Source: Streptomyces sp. SID8374 (lineage in GTDB: Bacteria; Actinomycetota; Actinomycetes; Streptomycetales; Streptomycetaceae). Taken from it: a DNA stretch of 64,000 bases. Below the pieces are notes generated by a model, which worked only from the letters and a program-made list of their open reading frames with translations, ran no database searches and was not told where the DNA came from. The stretch's first letter is position 1. Every line of letters starts with the position of its first letter. The stretch lies in NCBI RefSeq assembly GCF_009865135.1, contig NZ_WWGH01000002.1:1922001-1986000 (forward strand), read 5' to 3'. Of this stretch, positions 24,704 to 33,059 are shown piece after piece. The translations under genes and the position numbers were made by a program.

Positions 24704-25225
24704 TCAGCACAGATGCACGGCCAAGTGGCCCAGCGGCAGCCCCAGTTGCCACGCCGGAGTCCACACCTGGACCTCCCCCTCGCCCTCGTGCGCGCCCCCG
24801 GCCACCGGCTCCCAGGGCGCCGGCACGATCGCGTCGAGGTCGGCGGCGAGCAGTTCGGTCTCCTCCAGCCACCGCCAGGCCGCCCGGGCCAGTGCCAGAT
24901 CGGGGTCGCCGGGTCCGGCCCGCCGCTGCGACTCCACGAGCCGCTCGCAGACCCAGCTCCGCCAGGTCGCGCCGTACGCCGTGAGCAGCCGCAGCTCGTC
25001 GACCCGTGCCTCGGACAGCGCACCGGGGACCGGGGTCTCCCCGAGGAGGCCGGAGAGGAATATCGTGAGCGCGAGCGCGTCGCGCCCGGCCCGGAACTCC
25101 AGGGTCGTCGGCTCCATCAGATCGCCGGTGCGCAACAGCTCGTCCGCGATGTACTCCGTGTACAGCCAGGCCATCGGCACCGGCAGCCCGCCCCCACCGG
25201 TTCCATCCGTATCCTCGGGACGCAT
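24704..25225 (-). CDS. Unknown soluble protein
   Basis: From the ATG at 25225 the product is 173 residues (an earlier GTG at 25264 is possible). It is helical and acidic, with a Gly-rich start, the segment MAWLYTEYIADELLRTGDLMEPTTLEFRAG split across residues 20-50, and a Trp-rich C-terminal half ending LGLPLGHLAVHLC. There is no signal peptide, membrane helix or motif that I recognise. It is convergent with the LytS gene and divergent from the stub anti-sigma gene. Codon use is normal for the host, so it is probably a real gene. Confidence 0.55.
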   Translation of the reverse strand: MRPEDTDGTGGGGLPVPMAWLYTEYIADELLRTGDLMEPTTLEFRAGRDALALTIFLSGLLGETPVPGALSEARVDELRLLTAYGATWRSWVCERLVESQRRAGPGDPDLALARAAWRWLEETELLAADLDAIVPAPWEPVAGGAHEGEGEVQVWTPAWQLGLPLGHLAVHLC

Positions 25226-25337
25226 CCCGTCTCGCCTCTTCCCTTGCTCGGTACCGGGCTTCACGCAGCATTGAACCGGGGGCGGACGCCCCGCGTGGGC
25301 AGAAGCGGAGGATCGCCCAGGAGATGCGAGGCTGTGA

Positions 25338-25535
25338 ATGAGTGCCGACCCCGGCGACGACCCGCATGTGCGCCTGCTGCTGGGCGCGTACGTCCTGGAC
25401 GCGCTGGACGCGGAGGAGACCTGCCGGGTCGCGCGCCACCTCCAGCTCTGCGACGGCTGTGCCCGGGACTACGTGGAGGTGGCGGAGGCCTCGGCCCTGC
25501 TCGCGCTGTTGCGGGCGGAGGACCTCCGTGAGTAG
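25338..25535 (+). CDS. Stub anti-sigma factor: zinc-finger domain only (65 residues)
   Basis: The product starts MSADPGDDPHVRLLLGAYVLDALDAEE and has the zf-HC2 motif ARHLQLCDGC (HxxxCxxC), then stops after AEDLRE. Full anti-sigma factors continue with a membrane helix and an outer domain, both absent here. The last 67 nt overlap, on the opposite strand, the 3' end of the ECF sigma gene. This looks like a truncation or rearrangement junction, although soluble stub anti-sigma proteins do exist. The zinc motif itself is intact, so it could still bind a sigma factor. Confidence 0.6.
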   Translation: MSADPGDDPHVRLLLGAYVLDALDAEETCRVARHLQLCDGCARDYVEVAEASALLALLRAEDLRE

Positions 25536-26041
25536 CCGGGCAGATTGCGCGAGAGCAGCCGCAGGGCGTAGTACGAACGGGACTTGACGGTCCCGGCGGG
25601 GATGCCGAGCACCTCGGCGGTCTCGCCGACGCTCAGCCCGCGGAAGTAGATCTGCACCAGCACCGCGCGGTGTTCGGGGCTGAGCGTGCGCACCGCCTCG
25701 CGGACGTCCAGGGCGCGGACGGCCGAGTCCGCGGTGTCCTGGTCGGCCGGGGTGCTCTCCAGCACCAGATCGCTGACCTCGGCGGGGCGCGCCTGGCGGG
25801 AGCGCCGGGCGTCGATGGCGAGGCGGCGGCCGACGGTGAAGAGCCAGGGCCGCATCGAGTCGTACGGGGCGTCGAAGGCCTCGGGGTGCTGCCAGGCGCG
25901 TACCAGGGTCTCCTGCACCAGGTCCTCGGCCCGCTGCCGGTCCCCGAAGGTCAGGCCCAGCAGGAAGTGGAAGAGGGCGGGGCCGTGTTCCCGCTGCAAC
26001 TCCGCGATGGCCCGCTCATCGGTCGTCGTCGTGGTCTTCAT
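25469..26041 (-). CDS. ECF-family RNA polymerase sigma factor
   Basis: The ATG at 26041 is preceded by AAAGGA 6 nt upstream. The 190-residue product has region 2 (HFLLGLTFGDRQRAEDLVQETLVRAWQHP, then MRPWLFTVGRRLAIDARR) and region 4 (LSPEHRAVLVQIYFRGLSVGETAEVLGIPAGTVKSRSYYALRLL). After LSRNLPGY, where related proteins end or nearly end, there is a Ser/Ala/Arg-rich tail of about 20 residues encoded antisense to the stub anti-sigma gene. That tail looks accidental. Co-directional sigma/anti-sigma pairs are the rule for this group, so the tail-to-tail order is unusual. Confidence 0.9.
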   Translation of the reverse strand: MKTTTTTDERAIAELQREHGPALFHFLLGLTFGDRQRAEDLVQETLVRAWQHPEAFDAPYDSMRPWLFTVGRRLAIDARRSRQARPAEVSDLVLESTPADQDTADSAVRALDVREAVRTLSPEHRAVLVQIYFRGLSVGETAEVLGIPAGTVKSRSYYALRLLSRNLPGYSRRSSARNSASRAEASATST

Positions 26042-26309
26042 GAACGTCCTTTCCCGCGGGAGGCCCCCGACGGCCTCGCTGCCGCCTGGCGTATACGAAC
26101 GCATTCGGCGGCGCAGGAACAGGCGGTGCACCGAGGCGTGCGACGAGCGGTCGCTCAGTGCGGCGAATGGTGCGGCGAACGGTCAAGGGGCCGTCGGGGT
26201 CGGACGGTACGACCAGTTCAGCTAGGTATGCGGCAATGCTCCTTGCCTCAGCGGTATGACGATATGTGTAGTCGGATGGTCGTAATCATCCGAACATGGA
26301 GTCGAGCAG

Positions 26310-27524
26310 ATGACGCAGCGCATCCGACCGGGCACCGTGGCCGCCCTCGCCCTCCTGCTCGCTGCGGCCACCGGCTGTGCCGGGCAGCAGCCGCCCCAGG
26401 CGCCCACCCCGAGCGCTTCCCCCACCGCCTCCCCGAGTGCCGCCCGGGGTGCGGGTGCCCAGCACCCCGACGCACCGCGCCCCTTCACCCTCCTGGCCTC
26501 GGGCGACGTCCTGCCGCACTCCTCGGTCATCGACCGGGCGGCAGCCGACGCGGGCGGGCAGGGGTACGACTTCACCCCGATGCTCAAGGGCGCCGCCCCG
26601 CTCGTCTCCCGCGCCGACCTGGCCATCTGCCATATGGAGACGGTGTACGGGAAGGAGGGCGGCCCCTACACCGGCTACCCGAGCTTCAAGTCGCCGCCCG
26701 AGGTCGCCACCGCTCTCCGCGCCACCGGCTACGACTCCTGCTCCACCGCCTCCAACCACACCCTCGACGCCGGGGCCGCGGGTGTCGACCGCACCCTCGG
26801 CGCCCTGGACGCGGCAGGCATCCGCCACGCCGGATCCGCCCGTTCCGCCGCCGAGGCCGCCCGCCCCACGATCCTGCCGACCGGCCCGGGCAAGCGGGCG
26901 GCCAAGGTCGCCCACCTCGCGTACACCTACGGCACCAACAACATCCCGCTGCCCGCCGGGAAGCCGTGGACGGTCAACGTGATCGACGCGGGGAAGATCG
27001 TGGCGGAGGCGCGGAAGGCGCGGCGGGCGGGCGCCGACGTCGTTGTACTCTCCGTGCACTGGGGCACCGAATGGCAGGACGAACCGGACGCCCGGCAGCT
27101 GGATCTGGCCCGGCGGCTCACCGCCTCCCAGGACCGCGGCCGCCCCGACATCGACCTGATCATCGGCACCCACGCCCACGTCCCGCAGGCGTACGAGAAG
27201 GTCAACGGCACCTGGGTGATCTACGGCATGGGCGACCAGATCGCCGGCGCGATGATCAACTACCAGGGCGTCCAGGACCCGCGCGGCAACCAGAGTTCGA
27301 TGGGCCGCTTCACCTTCGCGCCGCCCGCACGGGAGGGCGGGCGCTGGACGGTGCAGAAGGCCGAGTTCGTCCCGCAGTGGTACGACACCGGCACCGGGCG
27401 TGTCGTCGACCTCAACACCTCGATCAAGGCCGGTGCCGACCACCACCGCCAGGTCCGCGACCGGATCCGGAACGTGGTGCTGGGGCGGGGCGCGGCGGCC
27501 GACGGCCTGGTGATGGGGGAGTAG
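26310..27524 (+). CDS. CapA-family lipoprotein (poly-gamma-glutamate synthesis type, metallophosphatase fold)
   Basis: The 404-residue product has a lipoprotein signal (hydrophobic stretch and LAAATGC, Cys near 23), a Pro/Ser/Ala-rich linker and a CapA/PgsA domain (about 60-390). Metal-site-like motifs are LLASGDVLPHSSVID, CHMETVYG, STASNHTLDAG, LSVHWGTEW and IGTHAHVPQ. CapA proteins act at the outer face of the membrane in polyglutamate or related polymer handling. No capB/capC genes are nearby, so the actual substrate is unknown. An A/T-richer upstream stretch (26220-26309) is the likely promoter. Confidence 0.88.
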   Translation: MTQRIRPGTVAALALLLAAATGCAGQQPPQAPTPSASPTASPSAARGAGAQHPDAPRPFTLLASGDVLPHSSVIDRAAADAGGQGYDFTPMLKGAAPLVSRADLAICHMETVYGKEGGPYTGYPSFKSPPEVATALRATGYDSCSTASNHTLDAGAAGVDRTLGALDAAGIRHAGSARSAAEAARPTILPTGPGKRAAKVAHLAYTYGTNNIPLPAGKPWTVNVIDAGKIVAEARKARRAGADVVVLSVHWGTEWQDEPDARQLDLARRLTASQDRGRPDIDLIIGTHAHVPQAYEKVNGTWVIYGMGDQIAGAMINYQGVQDPRGNQSSMGRFTFAPPAREGGRWTVQKAEFVPQWYDTGTGRVVDLNTSIKAGADHHRQVRDRIRNVVLGRGAAADGLVMGE

Positions 27525-27534
27525 CCGGGAAGGG

Positions 27535-27996
27535 TTACGGCACCACGGTGACCGGCCAGCGGCCCGCCTTCACCAGCCGGACCGCCACCGAACCGATGAA
27601 CCGGTGCCCCGCCGACTCCGACGCCCCCACCACCACGGCGTCGGCGGTGAGTTCGTCGGCCGCCGTCACCAGCCCGTTGTACGGGTCGCCGCGGAAGGTG
27701 TGGAACTCCCAGCGCACGTCCCAGGTGTCCTTCAGCCGCTCCGCCGACTCCCGGATCTCGTCGACCAGCTCCTGGGCGACCTCGCCCGTCGTGTCGCCGA
27801 CGGGCACGCCCAGGGCGGCCCCCGAGGGGATCACGGGCTGGACGTAGACCAGGGCCAGCATGGCGTTCTGCCGCCGGGCGAGACCGGCGGCGTAGGCGGC
27901 CGCGCGCATGGACGAGTCGGAGCCGTCGACGCCCGCGACGATCACCTTGGGCCCGTCCGTACCGCGTTCGAACTGATGAGGCTGCTGCTCTGTCAC
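27535..27996 (-). CDS. Universal stress protein (UspA family)
   Basis: From the GTG at 27996 the product is 153 residues, one Usp domain. It has VIVAGVDGSDSSMRAA at the start and a C-terminal end VVVGASESAGHRFIGSVAVRLVKAGRWPVTVVP. In ATP-binding Usp proteins the loop reads GxxGxxG(S/T); here GASESAGHRFIGSVA is a diverged form, so ATP binding is uncertain. It converges with the CapA gene with 10 nt between stops. Role: stress survival, not further defined. Confidence 0.88.
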   Translation of the reverse strand: MTEQQPHQFERGTDGPKVIVAGVDGSDSSMRAAAYAAGLARRQNAMLALVYVQPVIPSGAALGVPVGDTTGEVAQELVDEIRESAERLKDTWDVRWEFHTFRGDPYNGLVTAADELTADAVVVGASESAGHRFIGSVAVRLVKAGRWPVTVVP

Positions 27997-28137
27997 GGCT
28001 CCGAGGCTATCGGCTCGCCCGGAGGGTGCGGAGGAGGGCCTGCGTCCCGGGCCGACCGCTGCGTCGAATGGGTACAAAACGGTCAGGCCTCGGTGTCGTC
28101 GGCCGACGGGAGGGCCCGGCCGTGCGAGCAGTTGGCC

Positions 28138-28989
28138 ATGAGAAGTGATCACCTCCGGCCCGACCGCCGCACCCTGCTGAAGGTCGCCCTCGGCCTCGGG
28201 ACCGCCACCGCCGTGCATCTGATCGCCGCCGATCCGGCGTCGACGCCCACCCGCCCCGCACGGGCCGCGGGCACCCCGCCCGCCGCGGCCGCCGGGCCGC
28301 CCGCCGGGCTACCGGGCAGGCCGCCCGCGTACCGCCTCCAGCCCATGACGGCGGGCTCCCCGCCCCGCTTCCGGCCGGCCAGACCCCCGGTGCGCACCCG
28401 CCCCTTCGAGGAGCTCCCCGACCTCGGCCACTCGATCGTCCTCAGCTTCGACGACGGCCCCGACGCCCGCTACACCCCGGACATCCTGGCCACCCTGCGC
28501 AAGCACCAGGTCCGCGCGATGTTCTTCGTCTGCGGCGAGATGGCCGACGCCCACCCCGACCTGCTGCGCGAGATGGCGGACGACGGCCATGTCGTGGGCA
28601 ACCACTCCTGGTCGCACCCCCTGATCCCGGGCCTCTCCCGCGCCGGGATCCGCAGCGAACTCGGCCGCACCAGCGAGGTGGTCGAGACGGTGCTCGGCGC
28701 CGCGCCGCTCTGGTACCGGGCCCCGTACGGCGCATGGAACCGCAACTCCTTCGAGATCGGCGCCGACCTGGGCATGGAGCCGATGGCCTGGACCGTCGAC
28801 ACCCTCGACTGGACCACCCCGGGGACGGGGACCATCGTCCGCCGGGTGCTGGACGGGGCGGCGCCCGGTGTCGTCGTCCTCTCGCACGACGCGGGCGGCA
28901 ACCGGTCCCAGAGCGTCGAGGCGCTGCGCCGCTATCTGCCCCGGCTGCTGGACGAGGGCTACCGCGTCACGGTGCCGCACCGCGTCTGA
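28138..28989 (+). CDS. Secreted polysaccharide deacetylase (NodB domain)
   Basis: From the ATG at 28138 the product is 283 residues. A Tat-type start (DRRTLLK followed by a hydrophobic stretch) suggests folded export, then an Ala/Pro-rich linker precedes the NodB domain (about 95-283). Metal and catalytic residues are present: DD at 105-106 in SFDDGPDA, H156 and H160 in HSWSHP, and RAPYGAWN. These enzymes remove N-acetyl groups from peptidoglycan or chitin-like sugars. A terminator hairpin follows. Confidence 0.88.
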   Translation: MRSDHLRPDRRTLLKVALGLGTATAVHLIAADPASTPTRPARAAGTPPAAAAGPPAGLPGRPPAYRLQPMTAGSPPRFRPARPPVRTRPFEELPDLGHSIVLSFDDGPDARYTPDILATLRKHQVRAMFFVCGEMADAHPDLLREMADDGHVVGNHSWSHPLIPGLSRAGIRSELGRTSEVVETVLGAAPLWYRAPYGAWNRNSFEIGADLGMEPMAWTVDTLDWTTPGTGTIVRRVLDGAAPGVVVLSHDAGGNRSQSVEALRRYLPRLLDEGYRVTVPHRV

Positions 28990-29000
28990 GGCGTACGACG

Positions 29001-29033
29001 GTGCCCCCGGCGTCCAACGGATGCCGGGGGCAC
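29001..29033. terminator. Terminator between deacetylase and sortase genes
   Basis: GTGCCCCCGGC (29001-29011) pairs perfectly with GCCGGGGGCAC (29023-29033), loop 11 nt, between convergent genes ending at 28989 and 29056. Confidence 0.75.
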
Positions 29034-29055
29034 GGACGTACGGACTCCGCCGAGG

Positions 29056-29718
29056 TCAGCGGGTCTCGACGAGCCGGGCGAAGACCACCACGTTCCCGTC
29101 GTAGCCGCCCGCCTTGGAGTAACCGCCGCCGCAGGTGATCACCCGCAGCTCCGCGTGGCCCGTGTCGCCGTAGACCCGGGAGCCGGGGAAGTCGTTCTTG
29201 GAGAAGACCTCGACCCCGTACACCTCGAAGACGCCGACCCGGCCGTCGTACCGCTCCACCTCGACGCGGTGGCCCTTCTGGAGCGAGCCGAGGCCGTAGA
29301 AGACCGCGGGCCCGGAGTTGTTGTCGACATGGCCGACGACCACGGAGGTGCCGCGCTGCCCGGGGGCGATGCCGTTCTGGTACCAGCCGGCGAGGTTGGG
29401 GTCCTCGGCCGGCGGGGCGTCGATCCAGCCGTCGGCGTCCAGGTTGACGTCGATGATCGGGGCGTCCACGTTGATGGTGGAGATCTTCACCCGGGAGGCG
29501 GGGGCGTACGGCAGCGGCTGCACCGGCTCGCCCTCCACCGGCGGCCCGGCGGTGTCGCTGCCCAGGTCCAGCGAGGCGGCGGCCGCAGGCTGCGGCGGGC
29601 CCTCGTCCCCGAACTCCGCCCCGTTGCGCAGCAGGGCGAGGCCCGTGAGCATGACCAGGGCGACGGCACCCCACGGCACGCGTCTGGTCCGCTCGGCGCC
29701 AGCGTAGTCCCGGCCCAT
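29056..29718 (-). CDS. Class F sortase
   Basis: The 220-residue protein has an N-terminal membrane anchor (about 15-30), a disordered Pro-rich linker and a sortase beta-barrel (about 75-220). The catalytic residues are visible: H130 in VVVGHVDN, C196 in LRVITCGGG and an Arg (R215) in FARLVETR. Class F (often called class E/F) sortases are typical of actinobacteria and attach or process surface proteins. Two secreted proteins with matching C-terminal tails lie directly upstream (30090 and 30673) and are candidate substrates. Confidence 0.9.
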   Translation of the reverse strand: MGRDYAGAERTRRVPWGAVALVMLTGLALLRNGAEFGDEGPPQPAAAASLDLGSDTAGPPVEGEPVQPLPYAPASRVKISTINVDAPIIDVNLDADGWIDAPPAEDPNLAGWYQNGIAPGQRGTSVVVGHVDNNSGPAVFYGLGSLQKGHRVEVERYDGRVGVFEVYGVEVFSKNDFPGSRVYGDTGHAELRVITCGGGYSKAGGYDGNVVVFARLVETR

Positions 29719-30089
29719 GGTGCTCCCTTCGTCGCGACGCTTGGAACGTTAGGGGTGCCGCGGCCGGGCGGCGATCAGGGAGAGGCGAACGGGTGGCGGG
29801 CGGAACCCGGGCCTCCGGGCCGACCGCGCCGGGGCCTTGAGGCCGACCTCACCGGGGCTCCGGCGTGACTGCCCTTCGGAGTAATGAGCAGATAAAAATT
29901 CTGACGGCCTGTGACCTGCGGCTCCGTCGGACGCAGGGGTTTTCGTACGGCGTGTCGTGTCACCGGGGTGGAGCAGTGCCGAAGTGCGAGCCGTCGACCG
30001 GCTGGTGAGTGTTCGTCATGGGAGGCGTTCACGTCGATCCATTCCCGGAGGACAGGACTCCGGGGCGTTTCCCGCTGGAGGTCCACACG
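29719..30089. other. Intergenic region between the sortase gene and a secreted-protein gene
   Basis: 371 bp separate two divergent genes. The central part (about 29875-29910) is rich in A/T (TAATGAGCAGATAAAAATTC) against a GC-rich background and is the likely promoter area. No ORF, repeat or RNA gene is supported. Confidence 0.4.
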
Positions 30090-30572
30090 ATGCGTGCTTC
30101 ACGCGCTCTCGCGGTCACCGTGACCGCTTTCGCAGCTGTCGGGCTCGCCGCCCCCATGGCCGCGGCCACCAACGGTCCGGTCAACGTCGCCGTCAACCCG
30201 CAGTCGGTCCACCAGGGCGGCACGCTGAAGATCACGGCTCGCGGCTGCGGTCACGGCGGCACGGTCTGGTCGAACGCGTTCCCGACGACCAGCCTCTCGG
30301 CGGGTGACGGCACCAACTACGCCCACGCCCGCGTCCGCGACAACACCACGCCGGGTCACTACCACCTCTCCGTGAAGTGCAGCGACAACGACCGGATCGC
30401 GACGCACAAGTTCACCGTGCTCGCCGGCAACGGCGCGCAGGGCGGGCTCGGCGGCTCCATGGGCCCGAACTCCACCGAGATGCAGGTCGGCGGCGGACTG
30501 GTGGCCGCGGCGGCCGTCGGTGGCGCGGTCTTCCTCGTCCGGCGCCGGCGGACGAGCCATGCGGCCTTCTAG
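30090..30572 (+). CDS. Secreted protein with C-terminal membrane anchor, paralogue of the facing gene
   Basis: The ATG at 30090 follows CTGGAGG. The 160-residue product has a signal peptide (cleavage after MAAA, about residue 26) and a small Ig-like beta domain with one Cys pair (C53, C97; motifs GGTLKITARGC and YHLSVKC). It then has a conserved tail: GGLGGSMGPNSTE (118-130), a hydrophobic helix (about 133-150) and RRRR. The tail has the layout of a sortase signal or membrane anchor but lacks LPxTG. The convergent gene at 30673 encodes the same architecture with the same tail. Adjacent to the class F sortase. Confidence 0.75.
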   Translation: MRASRALAVTVTAFAAVGLAAPMAAATNGPVNVAVNPQSVHQGGTLKITARGCGHGGTVWSNAFPTTSLSAGDGTNYAHARVRDNTTPGHYHLSVKCSDNDRIATHKFTVLAGNGAQGGLGGSMGPNSTEMQVGGGLVAAAAVGGAVFLVRRRRTSHAAF

Positions 30573-30605
30573 GACGTCGGACCTCCCGCCTGGCCCGATA
30601 CGCCC

Positions 30606-30641
30606 GTCGCCCCGAGTCCTGCGGTCAGGACCCGGGGCGAC
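30606..30641. terminator. Terminator between the two facing paralogues
   Basis: Arms 30606-30621 and 30626-30641 pair over 16 positions with one mismatch around a CGGT loop, between genes ending at 30572 and 30673. Confidence 0.75.
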
Positions 30642-30672
30642 TGTCGTGCGTTCCACCTCGGACCTCGCGCCT

Positions 30673-31236
30673 TCAGTGCCGGCGGCCGGCGCCGCGGCGC
30701 CGTACGAAGTAGAGGGTGCCGGTGGCGGCCGCGAGCACGAGGGCCGCGCCCGCCGTGACCTCCGCCGTGTTCATGGCGCCGGAGCTGCCGCCGAGTCCGC
30801 CGCGTACCCCGCTCGGCGCGATGGCCGTGGAGCTGACGGTCGGGGCCGTGGTCGGAGCGGTCGTGGGCGTCGGCGTGCTGGTGGCGCCCCCGGTGATGGT
30901 CAGGTTGACGTTGCGGGTGGTGCCGGTGGAGCCGCAGGCGAACGTCACCGCGTAGACCGCGCCCCGCCGGGCGTCCGTGTCGACGGTGGCGGTGGCCGTG
31001 GTGCTGCCGCTCGGGATGACGGTCGTGTCGAAGATGCCCGAGGTGACGGTCGTCTCGCCGGTGCACCCGCCGCCGCCGAGGGTCACCCGGCCGCCCGGAG
31101 CGATCACCGAGGGGGAGATCGTCGGGTTGAACGTGTTGATGGCCCCGTCCGGCGCGGCGTGGGCGGCGGACGGAGCCAGCAGGGTGAGGGCGGTGGCGCC
31201 CAGGAGTGCGAGGGGTGCGACACGTATCGCGCGCAT
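30673..31236 (-). CDS. Secreted protein with C-terminal membrane anchor, paralogue of the facing gene
   Basis: The ATG at 31236 has GGAGGAT just upstream. The 187-residue product has a signal peptide (to about residue 28), an Ig-like domain with C58 and C101 (GGRVTLGGGGC; VYAVTFAC) and a Thr/Pro linker (about 118-140). Its tail carries GGLGGSSGAMNTAE (146-159), a hydrophobic helix and RRRGAGRRH. The tail motif GGLGGSxGxxN[ST]xE is shared with the product of 30090-30572, and the two genes converge on a common terminator. Function unknown; surface display near a class F sortase is likely. Confidence 0.75.
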   Translation of the reverse strand: MRAIRVAPLALLGATALTLLAPSAAHAAPDGAINTFNPTISPSVIAPGGRVTLGGGGCTGETTVTSGIFDTTVIPSGSTTATATVDTDARRGAVYAVTFACGSTGTTRNVNLTITGGATSTPTPTTAPTTAPTVSSTAIAPSGVRGGLGGSSGAMNTAEVTAGAALVLAAATGTLYFVRRRGAGRRH

Positions 31237-31420
31237 GGTGGATCCTCCGGGTTCCCCGAGGGGCAGCTGCGGAATGAATTTCCACATAGCAGGAAAAATG
31301 CACCTCGATGCGCGACACGCTAGGAGGGGTGCGGACCCACCGCTATCGGGGTCCGGCGAACGGGTCATTCCGTCCCCCGGCCGGCGCACTCGGCGGTCCG
31401 CCGGCCGGGGAGAGCGGGTA

Positions 31421-32185
31421 TCAGCGGGCGGCCTGCGGGAACAGGTCGAGGAACGGTTCCGCGGTGGCCGAGATGCCCCGGCCGAAGGGCGCGTCGAAGT
31501 CCCAGATCAGGAAGAGCAGGAACGCGATCAGCACGCTGAAGAGCCCCGCCAGCAGCAGCTCCCGGAACGTTCTGCGGATCTGCAGGGTGAAGATCAGCCC
31601 GACCGTCACCAGCGCCCCGATGATCAGGCCGAACCACACCACCCCGGGCATCGTCGCCCCCGCGTTCTGCCCCCGCGAGCTGCGGGCGTCGTCCGCCGCC
31701 GCCACCTGGTCCACCAGCGGCTGGTAGGCCTGTCCCTCCAGTTCCGTCTGCGGTTCGAACTCGGTGACGTCCGCCCGCACCCGGGCCAGCAGCTCCGTGC
31801 CGCGTTCGGTGAGGGTGCCCTTCTCCGACATCACCTTCCACTCGGCGTCGAGGACATGGGCGACGTACGCGTCCACGTCCGCGCGGATGCGGTCGCGGAC
31901 CTCGGCCGGGTAGACCGAGGACCGGGCCTGCACCTCGTGCAGCGCCTGCGCCTCCAGCCGTACGGACTCCTGGGCGGCGCTGCGGCCCTCCCAGACCCCG
32001 GCGATGGCCAGACCCAGCACGATCGCGTAGACCACGCCGATCATCATCGTCATGTACTCGATGACGTCGGGCGTCTCGGAGGGATCGTCGTCATCGGCGA
32101 TCCGGCGGTTGTTGAGGATCGCGATGGTGAGCACGACCGCACAGGCCGACGCCATGGCAATGCTCAGGACGAGCCATTCGGACAT
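31421..32185 (-). CDS. DUF4239-type membrane protein
   Basis: The 254-residue protein has an N-terminal helix (about 3-23), a second helix in MTMMIGVVYAIVLGLAIAGVW, a soluble helical middle (about 70-175) and two C-terminal helices (VVWFGLIIGALVTVGLIF and LLLAGLFSVLIAFLLFLIW). This four-helix layout with a large cytoplasmic or outer middle part fits the DUF4239 family. Biochemical role unknown. Its start is 13 nt after the stop of the proline-rich gene, so the two are co-transcribed. Confidence 0.8.
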   Translation of the reverse strand: MSEWLVLSIAMASACAVVLTIAILNNRRIADDDDPSETPDVIEYMTMMIGVVYAIVLGLAIAGVWEGRSAAQESVRLEAQALHEVQARSSVYPAEVRDRIRADVDAYVAHVLDAEWKVMSEKGTLTERGTELLARVRADVTEFEPQTELEGQAYQPLVDQVAAADDARSSRGQNAGATMPGVVWFGLIIGALVTVGLIFTLQIRRTFRELLLAGLFSVLIAFLLFLIWDFDAPFGRGISATAEPFLDLFPQAAR

Positions 32186-32198
32186 GGGTAACTCCTCG

Positions 32199-32810
32199 TC
32201 AGCGGGACGATCGGGGCCGCAGCACGGCGACGGCGAACACCGCCGGGGCGGTGATCAGCAGGGTCGTGGACACCAGCGAGGGTCCGCTCCGCGGCTCCTT
32301 GCGGGTCGCTTTGCGGTACGTCGGAAGCGCCACGGGCCGCGCCTCCGGCGGCTTCGGCCGCACCGAGGGGGTCGGTGACGGCTTCGGCGCCGGCCTGGGT
32401 GCGGGCGCGGCCTTCCGCACGGGCGCGGCCTTAGGCACGGGTGGTGGTGGCGGCTCCGCTGGAGGTGGTGGCGGAGGAGGCGGCGGGGGCGGTGGTTCCG
32501 GCGCCGGGGGCGGTGGGGGAGGCGGAGGTGGGGGCGGTGGCTCCGGTGGCGGTGGCGGAGGAGGCGGTGGTGGCGGGGGAGGGGGCGGTGGTGGCTTCGG
32601 GGGCGGCGGGGGTGGTGGGGGCTCCGGAGGGGTGACCACCACGCACTTTCCGCTGCCCGCCACGGCGACCGCCGTGCTGCCGTCGTCCTGCCCGATGGTG
32701 GCCACCGCGCAGGCGTCGGCGGTCGCGGGCTGCGGTACGGCTATCAGCCAGACGAGTGCGGCGGCTGTCGAGAGCCGCCCGATGCGGGATCCGTACACGA
32801 GCGGGAGCAT
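32199..32810 (-). CDS. Secreted proline-rich protein
   Basis: From the ATG at 32810 the product is about 203 residues. It has a signal peptide, a short domain with two Cys (DACAVATIGQDDGS...GKCVVV), then about 65 residues that are almost pure proline interrupted by Glu, Lys and Ala. A basic Pro/Ala/Lys linker follows, and a C-terminal membrane helix (STTLLITAPAVFAVAVL) with a basic end RPRSSR. Extended polyproline rods can span the cell wall. It is first in an operon with the DUF4239 gene. Function unknown. Confidence 0.65.
   Translation of the reverse strand: MLPLVYGSRIGRLSTAAALVWLIAVPQPATADACAVATIGQDDGSTAVAVAGSGKCVVVTPPEPPPPPPPPKPPPPPPPPPPPPPPPPPEPPPPPPPPPPPPAPEPPPPPPPPPPPPAEPPPPPVPKAAPVRKAAPAPRPAPKPSPTPSVRPKPPEARPVALPTYRKATRKEPRSGPSLVSTTLLITAPAVFAVAVLRPRSSR
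32440..32640. repeat. Low-complexity GGT/GGC/GGA tract encoding polyproline
   Basis: The plus strand is an unbroken mix of GGT, GGC, GGA and GGG triplets, read as proline codons on the minus strand. It is coding low complexity and not a CRISPR or tandem satellite; length may vary between strains. Confidence 0.8.
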
Positions 32811-33059
32811 GATCCAGGTCGTCCGGCGACACGCGCGACTCCGCGGGGATTCGCCTGATGGTGGGACAATGAGCCGTTCATGTTTGCGCACGGTTGACGC
32901 TTCCGCAGCTGTCCGGCCCCCTGGCCCGATGCGTGCTCCGCCGAATTCTTCTCGGCCCGCTTTGAACGCCACCCCCGTGACGCCGCGTACCTAGGGCCAT
33001 GAACGGCGCGGACTCGCGCCGCCATCGGAGCGATACGACGACGTACTACGGGAGTCGAC

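Noticed and set aside
32440-32640. Possible tandem-repeat array or CRISPR-like repeat
   Set aside because: No regular repeat-spacer structure; it is the coding sequence of a polyproline stretch.
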